In this document: positions 23,743-34,509 of the stretch, piece after piece | How the letters are laid out: every line of letters starts with the position of its first letter | Position numbering within the stretch: the first letter of the stretch is position 1 | Origin: Bisporella sp. PMI_857 | Taxonomy: Eukaryota > Ascomycota > Leotiomycetes > Helotiales > Helotiaceae | DNA: 64,000 bases | Direction: 5' to 3' | NCBI GenBank assembly: GCA_021307315.1 | Contig: JAJSPD010000058.1 | Location: 62,001-126,000, forward strand | Translations under genes and position numbers: made by a program | The notes under the pieces: generated by a model | What the model was told of the DNA's origin: nothing | The model's database searches: none | Seen by the model: the letters and a program-made list of their open reading frames with translations, nothing else

Positions 23743-24966
23743 TTAGCCAGAAGCGCCTGAGGTACACGTAATGCCTGGGGTATTGTCAATGTTAGCACAG
23801 AGATTTGTTGCTGTTCCAGTTGGTGGTACTACATTCCAATTGGTAAAGTAAAGATCGCATGTTCCAGACGCTGGGCAGTTGAGGTTGGAAATCACTGGGG
23901 CCTCTTTGGAATTAGTTGTGCCTTGGAAGTTTTTGAAGTAAATGCCAGTCAGGCTTGCAGCGCTGGGATTCGCAGCACAGTCTGCCGCAGTGGCTCCATA
24001 GCAACTTTGGACCTGAGCCCCATAATCACATCCGTCAACTGTGACGCCATCCCACGTGACATTTGAGACTGTGGAAGTGCCGTGGGTTGATGCGCCGTCA
24101 TACACCTTGATTCCTGCAGCCTTGGTACAATTAATCATCTTAGCGTTGGTAACATAAACATTCTTGACTGTGTCTGCGTTTGTTTTGCCCAAGGAACCAA
24201 CACTCAAGCCGTGACTCGAGCCGGCGCATGTAACTGTGTCAACCGTTACATAGTTACAGCCAGGCTTGAAAGCCACACAATCGTCCTGATTACTGATGTA
24301 GACATTTTTGATAGTGGTGTAGGTGCTCTCGCCAATGTCGAACCCATCGGTATTTTTGGGCGCATTGGTGGATTTGGAACTGGCAGACATCGTGACGCTT
24401 GCATAGTTAATGTTTGTTGCAGCACCTTTCTGGGCAATGAAGACACCTGGAGCATTCTTCATCGTGAAGCCAGTAACGGTGATACCGGAGCCGCCAATAA
24501 TATACAATAAAGTGGGACGTGCAAGGGAGCTGTTGGCTGCAAATTGGTCATACGCAGTCTGACCATTCCCATCAATAAGGCCAGTACCGGTCAACGATCG
24601 AATTTTAGCTCCAGCAATATTTTTTATGTAGATGATCCCAGATTGAGTAGCCCAATAAGCGGTGTCGGTGGAAGATTTGAGAGTCCCTTCTATCTGGAAA
24701 TCGCAGTTGGTACATCCAGTAAAATCAAGCATGGTCCGGAGGCTGTAAGTTGTGCCTGCTGGGATAACAATAGTACCTCCATTGCCACAAGAGGTTATCG
24801 CAGCCTTGATGGCCGGTGTATCATCTGATTGCGTGCTGCCGAGGCTTGCGGGAGTACAAACTGCACGAGCAGCTACTCTATTTGGTACACTGAGGTCAGA
24901 AGGAGCCGCAAGGACTATGTTTGACAAGGCGAGGGCAAAACCCAAGTGAATATTGAGGGAAACCAT
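23743..24966 (-). CDS. GH28 polygalacturonase-family enzyme with altered RIK motif
   Basis: 407 aa, single exon, starting at ATG 24966 with a signal peptide (about residues 1-20). It is a secreted right-handed beta-helix enzyme that hydrolyses pectic galacturonan. The catalytic set is visible: NTD at 205-207, DD at 228-229 and the GHG-equivalent SHG at 251-253. The fourth motif, normally RIK, reads GIK (285-287), so the substrate-binding Arg is missing. Length matches fungal polygalacturonases. The Arg loss argues against a standard endo-polygalacturonase and for a variant such as exo-acting or xylogalacturonan-type GH28; this is inference. It lies 900 bp from a divergently transcribed pectin methylesterase. 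Confidence 0.93.
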   Translation of the reverse strand: MVSLNIHLGFALALSNIVLAAPSDLSVPNRVAARAVCTPASLGSTQSDDTPAIKAAITSCGNGGTIVIPAGTTYSLRTMLDFTGCTNCDFQIEGTLKSSTDTAYWATQSGIIYIKNIAGAKIRSLTGTGLIDGNGQTAYDQFAANSSLARPTLLYIIGGSGITVTGFTMKNAPGVFIAQKGAATNINYASVTMSASSKSTNAPKNTDGFDIGESTYTTIKNVYISNQDDCVAFKPGCNYVTVDTVTCAGSSHGLSVGSLGKTNADTVKNVYVTNAKMINCTKAAGIKVYDGASTHGTSTVSNVTWDGVTVDGCDYGAQVQSCYGATAADCAANPSAASLTGIYFKNFQGTTNSKEAPVISNLNCPASGTCDLYFTNWNVVPPTGTATNLCANIDNTPGITCTSGASG

Positions 24967-25869
24967 GATGGAGACGATGGTGGGTAGAAGAAAATGATAG
25001 CAGCTGTGTATCCTCTACTGTATTTGAACAGTATATACACTGTATATACCTTGCGAGATCACGGTCTTGAAATCGTGTTTATACTGTGGACTTTGCGTGC
25101 AGATTATCCACGAATAACAGGGTGGAAGGCGAAGCTAGTGAAACATACGGAAAATATTTCAAACACCTAGCCTTAACAGGAATTATTTCCCATTTGGAAA
25201 ATTAATATGTTGAGATCTATATAATTGATATTAAACTGTATTTGTGAAATCTATGGAGGGTATAGCAGAGCGTATTACCAGTATAGCGATACAAGTAAAG
25301 TGAATTGAATTTAATAATAAATGCTGTACTTAAAGAGCATGCGACACGTGATTATTAGTTTACAAAGCCTTGCTTAAGCTAGCTCGTCCCATTAGGCCAT
25401 GAGCTCCACTCAGTGTGATAGCTGAAATTTTAACTTTTCTTCATTTCTTATGTCTCCCGACCACGTGCGATCCCCACAGGTTTCCTTGGAACCAGGGCGC
25501 CACATTCCCCACCTTTCTCCCTTACTCTAGTGCCTAATCTCCAGCCAACGCTCGAACCCAGCGGGGTCTTCTAACCCCACCCTCAATGCCGAATACAGCC
25601 TTAACATGAACTAGCCTGAGGACTTGTAATCCAAATTGACAAAGCGCCAAGGCCCATTGGAGGAGAAACCAAAATATAATATTAGGTTGTCACAATTTCC
25701 CCGTTGTCTAAGGGGAGGGGGGTTGATGTGGGGGAGAATGCGGCTTTTCTATGTGGACTGGAGAAGCTGTGTTAGCCATAATTATATATCATTAAGATAT
25801 CTTTAGAATACCTCGAGCATTTGCAATCAGAAGACTTTTGTCAACTTGAGAGTTCCGTTGCCACCGGCC
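24967..25869. promoter_or_regulatory. Divergent intergenic region between GH28 and CE8 genes
   Basis: 903 bp between two pectinase starts transcribed away from each other. Near the GH28 gene the repeated GTATATACACTGTATATACC (25031-25050) is TATA-like. Sites with GGGG or its complement occur at 25715-25735 (AGGGGAGGGGGG), compatible with CreA/Mig1- or stress-type binding. Shared control of the two enzymes is inferred from the layout only. Confidence 0.4.
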
Positions 25870-27040
25870 ATGATTATTTCAACTATTACTTCGTTAGCGT
25901 TTGGCCTTCTGGCTTCTATAGGCGAGGCTACGGCGCTACCTAGCAATCTACTTCAGAAGAGAACAGCGCGTACGAGCACCCCAAGCGGCTGCCTGACTGT
26001 TCGTGGGTCAGAAACAAATTCTGGGGAATATTCAACTCTTACGGCCGCCCTTGCTGCAATAGGAACCGGCTCGTCTACCACAACAGCATGCATTTTTGTG
26101 TATAGTGGCACTTACGATGAATCAGTCCGTATTAATTATCAAGGAAACTTAACTCTCTATGGTTATACCAGCAAGTTAGTATATTTATTGGGTTTGTGAC
26201 GTCTACACTTCCTGACTCACGTTCCGTATAATAGCACCGCATACCAAAAGTTTAATACAGTTACCTTCCAGCGAAACATCAGTTCGGCGGCGGCGGGAAG
26301 CCTCGATGCATCATCTGTAGCTAACATTGTGAGCGCAAACTTCAAGGCATACAATATCAACTTTAAGAATTACTATGGCGCGGGTGCTCAAGCTGTTGCT
26401 GTTACAGCAAATGGTGACCAACAAGGATTCTATGCGTGTGGCTTTTATAGTTATCAAGATACCCTATACGCGAAAGCTGGCAAACAATATTATTCAAATT
26501 GCTATATTGAAGGTGCGGTGGATTACATCTTTGGGAATGCAGCTGCCTGGTTTGGCGAATGCACCATCGCAAGCATCGGTGGTGGCGCAATTACAGCTAC
26601 TTCTAGAAGTACCGAGGATGCGACGTGGTATGTCATTGATAGCAGCACGGTATGTCCCTTGAGTGATGTTTGCTATCTCCTCTCGAGTGTTGACAGAATA
26701 TAGGTCACAGCTGCCACTGGGTACAGCCTAGCTGGAAAGGTTTATCTTGGTCGGCCTTGGCGACAGTATTCCCGTGTTATTTTCCAGAACTCTGTGCTTA
26801 CCGATGTTGTCAATGCTCAAGGATGGACAACTCTCTGGAGCGGTGCCACTCCGTAAGATACGATAATATTACACCCAGACGCAGCGCTAATACTGAAGCA
26901 GGATTTTTGAGGAGTGGAACAACAGCGGAGCGGGTAGTAATACATCTGCAAGGTTGTATGAGACAATCGCGACTGGCTCAGTCAGCAAGAACACTCTTTT
27001 TGGTGATATCTGGAAGAGCTGGATTGACACTTCCTTTTAG
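25870..27040 (+). CDS. Pectin methylesterase (CE8)
   Basis: Model: join(25870..26174, 26235..26649, 26704..26852, 26902..27040), 335 aa, all phases consistent. Start ATG 25870 opens a signal peptide (MIISTITSLAFGLLASIGEA). It is a secreted enzyme that removes methyl groups from homogalacturonan, preparing it for polygalacturonase. Family motifs: GAQAVA (about 152), YQDTLYA with acid/base Asp177, VDYIFG with nucleophile Asp198, and LGRPWRQY with the conserved Arg. The last exon ends in WKSWIDTSF. It is complete and undamaged. Divergent from the GH28 gene, giving a compact de-esterification and depolymerisation pair. Confidence 0.94.
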
Positions 27041-28419
27041 CTAGTTTAAATGATTGCGCTGGAGAGGGATGCTGTGCTAATACTTCAGCTGAAACTTGGA
27101 AGGGCTGCGAAGCAGCCAAGCTACAGAAATGTTAATTTACTGCAACCAGTCATTGATAGACATCCGCATTTAAAAGCTCAAACTAAAATGGTGGTGATGC
27201 TATGTTTCCAAATTACGGCTTTCAGAACTCAAAACATTTCTGCCGTTAATATAAACAGTGCCAACAATAAACGCCATTTATGTTAGAGCCAGGCCTACTT
27301 TTCAAAAACATACAATATGTGATTCCCCCAAATTCTGTTGTCTATCTCCTGATGAGTTAATCTATCCTACTTTAGAGAAGGGGAAACATGATCGATTTTC
27401 AATTCCTATACTTTTGGCATGCCTTTGGGATTCAGCAGTTTTCACACTTAAATATTGATTGCTGACCTTGTGATGACACATGGAATTCAACCGTCGAAAT
27501 AAGCATAAAAGGTAGGAATTCCAGCAGCGTGGATCTTTGTTCTTCCTGGTTGCGCACAGATCCTGAATTGAAGCAAGTAACCAAAATCGCATTGCTTTCG
27601 GCGTTAGTTAGATAAAAGTGATCTACTTTGTAGGCGTCCAAATAAACACAAACTACTATTACACATCTGTGGGTTCTCAAGAAAGCTTTGTTGCAGTCCG
27701 ATTAAGACGTATATAAATTTTATAAATAGTATAGAATTTTCGTTCTTAAAACAATAAATAATAAATATACTACAGTCTTTCTCAGCAAAAACAGAGGTAT
27801 TCAAATTACCATGTATTAAGTGTAGTCGAATACCTATTCCTCCTAAAAGTTTTCGGAGAGGAGCATTGATATGCTCCTCCCCACTTTTGGGTATATGCGC
27901 ACGCCTCCGCCTTCTCTCCTCCCAACACAAAACCAGGAACCTCTTGCAGCTGGAAATTTTGGGGAGGCACCACGCGTTCAGTGAAGCTTTGCCTTTTTTG
28001 GTATAGGATAACAAGGGGAGGCGCATATCAGCCAACCCAAACAGAATAGAGTTATTTAGGCTAAATATGCTCCACAGCCCTGGGCCGGATAAAATACTTA
28101 CCGCGCTAGAAAGGTGTTTAGCCGGTGGGATGGGGTTGCCAGCTAATAGAGACGTACCTTGCGTCAAAAAAAAATCAAAAATCGACATTAGGTCCACCTG
28201 AAGCAAGAGGAAGAATTTGAATTGGTGCTTTTTAATTTCATACTTTCCGTGTGGCATAGCTGGGGTAAGCAATAGGACGCATTTCCTTTGGACTGGAAAA
28301 TATACCTCGTCGATGGTGCTGCACTTTCCTAGTCTTGCTGTAACTGCTTCTATCTTGACCAGCCTTGGGTACGCGTCACGTCCTCCCGAGGTAAGGTTGA
28401 GGCTGCTTCTATTTCTCAC
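27041..28419. other. Gene-poor stretch with one long orphan frame
   Basis: The minus strand is open from 28419 to 27604 (271 codons, first ATG about 55 codons in, near MPHGKYEIKK). This is longer than expected by chance in AT-rich DNA, but it has no recognisable domain and no signal or conserved motif. The predicted protein switches between hydrophobic and Arg-rich pieces (ERRRRRAH) and looks like non-coding DNA. I do not call it a gene. Nothing else is seen. Confidence 0.35.
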
Positions 28420-29286
28420 ACATTCTCACATATCGCAGGCTTGGAAACTCTCTGATAGCAATGTTTAACCCAACTCCTACGATATTCTGGTGATTTCTGG
28501 AATGAGGGGATGAAATAATAATGCTGTTATACTGTAAATGTTGGGACATGTTTGGTGGCTCATTGACTAGTATGCGGAGTTATGTCGGAGGACGGGAGCC
28601 GTATCTACGGTGGGTGGAAGACATATCCCGAACTGAAGCCAAAAACTTTAATAAAATGAAATATGGAATGGACGCAGAGAGTGGAGGAGGGAAGACTGAA
28701 AAGTGAAGGTGTGCTCACAATATACTTTTCACGGCGTCTCGTCTAGATAGCTTTTAAAGGGGAGTGTCACGTGTTAGTATTGTATAAAAAACATCAATGT
28801 TGTTAGGAGCCGGGAGCGAGCTTGGGCAGGGCCGAGGTGACGCTTAGTAGCAAGCCTTAGTATGATAGTATTTCAAAGGGAGTAAGAGGAAAGGGACCGG
28901 GAGGGGGGAGAGCAAGATTTAGTTGTCATACCAATTGATCACTTATCTTGCTTCTGCAATACCCTGTCTATTTGTAGCCTATATCTACGCCTCACATTTT
29001 ATATTATTGCTGTAGCGAAGGTATAAGTAATTTTAATTTTGAAACTGACCTTGGCTCCAGGAATCTTCATACCACAGAACAGCTGTTTCCCTAAGGTACC
29101 AGTTATTCTAGGACTTTGGTTGTACTATCACTATGCTAATGGAACTTCTAGGCTAGAACGGCTCTTGACAACAGCCGCGGCCAGGGATAATGTTGGTTCG
29201 GGGTCGTGGTAAGGTCGTGATATTATACTTTGTACCGTTTTTACTTTAACTTAATATCTAGTTTACATTATAATTAGTACTAACTA
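28420..29286. other. Relic sequence, no gene
   Basis: No coding evidence. Sequence around 28760-29000 has alternating GC-rich and TATA-like pieces (GTCACGTG near 28768; GTATTGTATAAAA near 28776) that could be an LTR fragment; no matching second copy lies in this window. Confidence 0.3.
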
Positions 29287-29655
29287 TTGTGCCTCAAACC
29301 CTCTACAGAACCCAAAGCAACTAAGAACTTTATATTAGTGCTGAAACTATATATATATATATTTATATTTATAGCGACAAGTAAAGTTATTTCGGTCTAT
29401 ACAGTTAAGCAGATAGATAAAAATGCTTTTACGACTTATCTCCAAACTTGCATTCGCAGGCAAACAGTAATTGCTAACTATATAAATAAGCTTCGTACAG
29501 AAGTTGACTATAAATCGGTTGATGGGATTCCTTGTGACTGCTGCAGCGCTGCGTGTTCGCAAAGTGGCGTGTGCCACAAGGTCCTCGTCAAGGTGAAGAA
29601 AGAGGAAAAGAGTGGAAACAAAGTGGTGGGCAAAAGCTGCAGCAAAAAAGAGTAG
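29287..29655 (+). pseudogene. Possible RecQ-like helicase zinc-region fragment
   Basis: A 122-codon frame in AT-rich DNA. The C-terminal half reads TCIRRQTVIANYI, about 15 residues, then GIPCDCCSAACSQ. The order C-R-R-x3-I/L-x2-Y followed by C-D-x-C resembles the zinc-binding segment after the helicase core in RecQ-type enzymes spread by fungal repeats and telomere-linked helicase genes. No helicase motif is present upstream, so if the assignment is right it is a broken fragment. It could equally be a chance resemblance. Confidence 0.3.
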
Positions 29656-30144
29656 GACTAATGACATAATAAACGCAGTGCAACTGTTTAGCCGGAAGTG
29701 TGTATTGTAAAGGAACGCAGAAACAAGGGACAAAGGCGCTAGAAGCGGTGGAGCTACATAGTTATGATCAATGTAAAGTTTCCAGAGGCAAAAGTCGTAC
29801 CAAAAGCTCCGGGAGTGGCGTGCCCGGCTTGTACTCCTTGGTGATTTCACTGCTAGTTCTGTAAACTGCTTTAGTAATTGTGTAGAGTGTCTGAGACTGG
29901 AGAAAAAGAGTGTTTGTGGCAGGATTTAATGCTTTCTGACGTGTACACGCTCCATCAGAAAGGGATTTACGGAATATCTTGGACGCGCATTGGTTTCTAC
30001 TAGCAGATTCTTGTTAGTGGGCTGTCATGCCAGGCCTGTTTGCAACACTTTATTTATAGTAAATTTTTTATTAAGGGTTGCATGGCCGTCATAATAGAGC
30101 TAGTCGGAGCTTATTGACAAAAGTAGTATTTAGGCGGGATACTA

Positions 30145-30318
30145 CAATCCTACCTGGATATTTCGGAACCCTCGGTTCCATACCTATACTCCAATATATA
30201 GAGGTTTCTGATGTAAAGAGGTCCGTTACAACCACTTAAGGCTTGGCAGATGCAGAGGTTTATTCCGATATGTAGAGATTTCCGATATAAGGAGTTCCGA
30301 AATATCCAGGTCGGACTG
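30145..30318. mobile_element. 174-bp MITE with TA target duplication
   Basis: Terminal inverted repeats share ACCTGGATATTTCGGAAC exactly, within outer ends CAATCCT (left) and CAGTCCG (right, reverse complement). TA dinucleotides flank both ends (30143-30144, 30319-30320). Internally, two imperfect direct repeats begin ATATAGAGGTTTC and ATGTAGAGATTTC. It is non-coding. The ends fit a Tc1/mariner-class non-autonomous element, different from the element at 19524. Confidence 0.85.
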
Positions 30319-30620
30319 TATACCCGTAGAGAGCCGAATCGCCTACAACCCTCATTTATTCTGAAGGCAGACTTGAGAACAAGCACAAGTACAAACAGGA
30401 CATTTTCAAGTCAAGTTTGATGCGTAGTTTAGGAGATGGGGAGAGGGCTAAAGAGTGTGTCAAGTGTGGAGAGCAAACCTCCCTTATAAATTCATATATT
30501 AAATTTCATGGCCGCCTGCAATCAACAAAGATTGCAAGAAGAGGTATCATATCAGCGCCGAGCCTCCACCTCCCAAGAACATTAGATCATACATAAAACA
30601 AGCCGTAGACGACGAGGCGC
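30319..30620. other. Short intergenic stretch
   Basis: No gene or repeat recognised; it lies between the MITE and the 3' end of the prenyltransferase relic. Confidence 0.4.
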
Positions 30621-31160
30621 TCAAGGAGTCTTGATCAAAGCCGCCATCTTGTCCAAGAACTTTAGCACTCTTTTGCCCTGCCTACTACCATCCAGCTCCT
30701 CCACCAACCTCCTCACCCTCTCCATCAACGTCTCAAGCACGTTCCTCGCATGCTCGAAGCCGCTAGTCGATTCCATATAGGATACGGTATATTGCTTTAC
30801 TTGCTCGTCCTCCGTTTTCTGCTTCTAAATATGGAGGAGGCGTATGTTGTTCGGTGCGGCTCTTATGCTGTGTATGATCGGAAACGAGAACTTGCCCTCT
30901 GTCAAGTCGTCGCAGGGACCTTTGTTGATGGAGTATCGGGCTGAGGAGAGGTTTTGGTAGTTGTCGCCGATTTGGAACATTATTTCTATCAGGTTAACGA
31001 GTGGGATGCAGTCTCTACAAAGTTGTTAGTAAGTTATTGTATATCTTCAAAGCCGAGGCGAACAGGAAGCTCTGGCCTGCTTATTAAGAAGAACTTGGGC
31101 TGTACTGATGTGATGACTTCTGAGAATTGGCTTGCATTCTTCTTAGAGGTTGCAAGATAA
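30621..31160 (-). pseudogene. Geranylgeranyl diphosphate synthase, 3' fragment, broken
   Basis: Minus-strand reading 31013 to 30621 matches the C-terminal third of fungal GGPP synthases. It has FQIGDDYQNLSS (second Asp-rich region), [54 protein letters not shown] and a natural terminal stop. An in-frame TAG at 30825-30827 cuts it after LLHI. A splice acceptor with a good branch site (TTACTAAC, then TTTGTAG) ends at 31015, so the original intron is still visible. Upstream exon sequence (to about 31160, including LLNK) is frameshifted and soon unreadable. The first Asp-rich motif and the N-terminal two-thirds are gone. GGPPS paralogues of this type often belong to diterpene or indole-diterpene clusters; none survives here. 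Confidence 0.85.
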
Positions 31161-32427
31161 GCATTTTCAAATTGTTAGTTCAAAGACTTCCTAGAAATAC
31201 CCGAGTCGGCCTCGATCTATCTAGCTAGTAAAATTAGCTGGACGAATTCTCCTTTCTCCAATCCTCGCTGGATTGAGGCGTCACAGGACCGGAGCTAGAA
31301 TCGATAGTGGACTTAAATCACTTAACTACAGCGTTCCCTTTATGTTATTGTGGTGAATGGACTCAAAATAGGCTATTATACTTCAGACGCAATCACTTCG
31401 AGGTGTAGTCTTTCAATCTAAGGTAGTTGCGGCTGCAGTACGTCAGCTCAGCCTCTGGCTTGTGTGAGCAAGGCGCCTACGTCACCCTATAGCATGTTAA
31501 GGAATCATACTCAAATGCAATCACTATAAGATGCGGTCTTTCAATCAAATATACTCACAGTTGCAGCACTACTCGCTTAAAGTTTCATGCCCATGGGAAC
31601 CGTTTCTGGACTCCAGAACTATTCTTAGGAATTCCTTCCTCGCTTCCCTTACATCAGTAATCAAGTAGTATATAGAAACCAGATGGTGCATAGATCTAAG
31701 TGATATATAGATCCAGTTGGTACGTAAATTCAAGCAGCGCGTAAATCCAAGTGGTGCGTAGAAACCAATAGGTGTATATAAACGAGGTCATGTCATCTAT
31801 TTGAGATCACCTCGCTTTTGGATAGGATGATCTCGAGATGGTCTTTATCTAAGACTTTTAGGTAGTAGATCTATCGATAAGCTTCAACGTTTCTACTACG
31901 ACTGCAATTTCTCGTTTAATTTGCACATGAATTTTTATCCTCTCGCGTTATATAGAGAGTAGCCAAATGTAAGCTGGCTCCTTATCGTCTAAATATCTAT
32001 TTCCCAATAGTGAAGGGGAGAAAGAGCCAGAGGGGGGGGGGTTATTCTGCTACTAGTAATTAAATAGATCAAGCGGGCGCTATCCTCATAGGCATCCTGC
32101 TGACATTTTAAAGGCCTGTAGCGCTGTGACAAAAGTCAGGTCCTTCATCTGCAAATACCATTGCCTTCCCCCCTTCTGTTCGGTCTCCTCGTCCCTCCGC
32201 GACGATAGAGTGTCAGCGTATCGTCAGTGATATCGCTCTTGGTTATGAGGCGCTTGTCAGTTGAGTGATTGCTCCGTCGTGATATACCAAATCATGCCTG
32301 TCTAGCCTCCGTGGTTGCATCAGCTTGAAATATGGCGCTAACAGCGGATGCTGCATCCCTTCCCCAAATAGCGTTAAATATGTATACCGAAAATCATACA
32401 ATTCGACAATCCCGTTATTACAATGTA
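31161..32427. other. Degenerate region with small repeats
   Basis: No gene. Two diverged direct repeats occur at 31386-31440 and 31515-31570 (both with CAATCACT, GTCTTTCAATC and GCAGTA/GCAGCA). An 18-bp degenerate tandem array follows (listed separately). Open minus-strand sequence 32243-32557 overlaps the end of the next gene and might be its alternative C-terminus. Confidence 0.45.
31681..31786. repeat. Degenerate 18-bp tandem repeat
   Basis: About six units, for example AGTTGGTACGTAAATTCA, AGCAGCGCGTAAATCCA and AGTGGTGCGTAGAAACCA, differing by transitions. Non-coding minisatellite relic. Confidence 0.65.
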
Positions 32428-34509
32428 TCACCCTAACGCTAACACCGGCGGTAGCTCCTGTAATGCAACAGGCGAGAACTGCAGCAAGTCCGAATCGCGG
32501 GCCCGAAGTCTCAAGTCGACGGTGGGTACCTTTGATGCCCAGACCGCCAGAATGCATCTAACAACTGTGCTACGCTGCTGACTATTGAGTGTATTCTGTA
32601 CATTCTGTATATTTTGCGTATTGATGTCATTAATAACATTCCGTAGTTGCTCCACTAGGCTTGGTTGCATATTATTATTGACTGCGTTGGTGTAGATGTC
32701 TTGTATGTGTGCACAGGATTCCTGATAAATACCTTCTACCTTGTTGTAGAGAGCCCCGTTGTAGAGAGCTGCCACACGTCCTAGTAGAGTCGAATATTTT
32801 GAGAACATCGCTGTTGCAGTACTTGTATTGTCGTACCTTCCGGGCAGTGGGTGAGCGACCGGAACATTTTGTTCGGCCATGCGGGCAATATCATATCCGA
32901 ATAGAATTGCATTGGCGTTCCGATCGTGAAAAGAGATCATGAGATTCTGTAGGCCGATGACCAAGTCTTGAAGCTTGTCCCCTTCGGGAGCACCCACAGT
33001 GAACATAACTGCCTCGGCCAGCTTGTTAGTTGCTTGGGGTACAAGACCACCAAACGCAATGCCAACAACAGCTTTGTGCCATAGGAAGGCCTGTGCCAAA
33101 ATCGGCTGCATATTGTGTTCCAGGATAGCTCCCATATCTTGCCCATCCAACCTTCTCCCGGTACCACTGTATGCGTCGATCCATTTCGCCTGGGGCAAGG
33201 CGTGAAGGTAGCTTAAGGACTCTTCGTCAACGCTCGGGATATCTTGGACGCTGTGACCTCTCTTGATGCCACTGAGGACTCTGCTAGTCACATGTATAGA
33301 TCTTATCCAACGCTGGTCCTCTCCAAAAGGAAGGCTACCGCAGGCGATATGCTTGGCCATCAGAACAGAATAGCCACTCCCATAGTAGTGAGACTCGGAA
33401 CCTAGGTCGATGCGCAATCTCCAGTTCCCATTGCCATCCTGATCAGCAAAGACTGTAGTTCCAAAGCCTCCAGCGCCGCTCAGCGAGAGAGTGTTTTTGT
33501 GCATCCTCAATGAAATCCCAAGGACAAGGCAGAGTGCCGCGAGCTCCTCACGCGACACCTTTATGTGAGGTTTCCGATCCAGTAGCAAAGCGGTGTCGGC
33601 TCTTCCGATCCCCGTTCTCGGGTTTACCACAGCATTGGGGAGTGTGGGCAATAGCCTGCAGCAGTCCAACACCAACCCTGCAGCTCCCAGTGGCAGATCT
33701 GGTTGCCGTACACTCAACGCCCGGCGGAGGTGCTTCCGGATTACCTCCGAGTATTCGCATTCCATTGACTGAAAAAGAGCTCCTACCGCCTGGATATTAT
33801 ATATTCTGTATTGGATGGCCTGGGGATTGCCCGCCGCGGGACCAACGATAGCGTCTGCCGCTACCCGGATCTGCTCGAACGCCCGAAACGCCCATCCATC
33901 TTCACTCTGGTTTTCCAGTATAAGGCGTCGCATCCTCCGGACGGCCCACCATGCTCTGGCCTTCTCCAAAAGGTTGAGCCCTCCCAGTCCCATATTCTGC
34001 CCTGGCAGCATAGTCATCCCTGCATTCATATCCAATACTAATATGTTTATCCGCTGGACAGCCGGGATATTGTTCGGCGCCAGTGCCCTGGAGATGGCTT
34101 GGCCCACTAGTTGGTGTCGTCTGGTTATTTCAGAGAAGACTCTCTCGTAAAGCTGCACCCAGTGGATGTCACTTTTTTGAGGATGAGGTCGGTACATGTC
34201 CGCCGACGTCCAAAGAGAGGAATCTCCGGCTTGAATGAGGCCCTCGATGGACGTAATGTTGACACTCTCAGTCTCACGTCCAAACAATGCCGACCACCAG
34301 GGCACATAATCCACCGCAAAGCTCCCCATCTTGATGACGTCGGCAGCCAAGATGCCCTCATCTCTCTGCCGAACCCGCCGGACATGGTGGACCATGTAGG
34401 CAGCAAAGGCGGAGAATACAGTGAGAAGGGCTACGCATGTGGCAATGGTCGATGCCTTTGTCCACGCCGAGTCGGCACTCTGGTTTTGAGATCCGGTGTT
34501 GGACTCCAT
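32428..34509 (-). CDS. Large membrane-anchored fungal protein of unknown function
   Basis: 693 aa, single exon from ATG 34509. One transmembrane helix lies near the N-terminus (IATCVALLTVFSAFAAYMV), followed by a basic stop-transfer stretch (HHVRRVRQR), so most of the protein is on one side of the membrane. The soluble part has a segment SREELAALCLVLGI...SGAGGFGTTVF and GNWRLRIDLG...MAKHIACGSLPFGED. I recall this pattern from a widespread but uncharacterised Pezizomycotina family. A Gln/Asn-rich region (NIQNVQNTLNSQQ) lies near the end. The last 30 codons may be intron plus a short exon (donor after AVWASK, acceptor ATTACAG), which would shorten the protein slightly. No enzymatic motif is seen. 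Confidence 0.75.
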   Translation of the reverse strand: MESNTGSQNQSADSAWTKASTIATCVALLTVFSAFAAYMVHHVRRVRQRDEGILAADVIKMGSFAVDYVPWWSALFGRETESVNITSIEGLIQAGDSSLWTSADMYRPHPQKSDIHWVQLYERVFSEITRRHQLVGQAISRALAPNNIPAVQRINILVLDMNAGMTMLPGQNMGLGGLNLLEKARAWWAVRRMRRLILENQSEDGWAFRAFEQIRVAADAIVGPAAGNPQAIQYRIYNIQAVGALFQSMECEYSEVIRKHLRRALSVRQPDLPLGAAGLVLDCCRLLPTLPNAVVNPRTGIGRADTALLLDRKPHIKVSREELAALCLVLGISLRMHKNTLSLSGAGGFGTTVFADQDGNGNWRLRIDLGSESHYYGSGYSVLMAKHIACGSLPFGEDQRWIRSIHVTSRVLSGIKRGHSVQDIPSVDEESLSYLHALPQAKWIDAYSGTGRRLDGQDMGAILEHNMQPILAQAFLWHKAVVGIAFGGLVPQATNKLAEAVMFTVGAPEGDKLQDLVIGLQNLMISFHDRNANAILFGYDIARMAEQNVPVAHPLPGRYDNTSTATAMFSKYSTLLGRVAALYNGALYNKVEGIYQESCAHIQDIYTNAVNNNMQPSLVEQLRNVINDINTQNIQNVQNTLNSQQRSTVVRCILAVWASKVPTVDLRLRARDSDLLQFSPVALQELPPVLALG

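Noticed and set aside
25540..25610. tRNA-like TTCGA box (GGGTTCGAGC on the minus strand)
   Set aside because: No matching acceptor stem, D arm or anticodon arm could be folded around it.
27604..28419. 271-codon minus-strand open frame
   Set aside because: Long but with no ATG near its start, no domain, and protein composition like non-coding DNA; kept only as a note.
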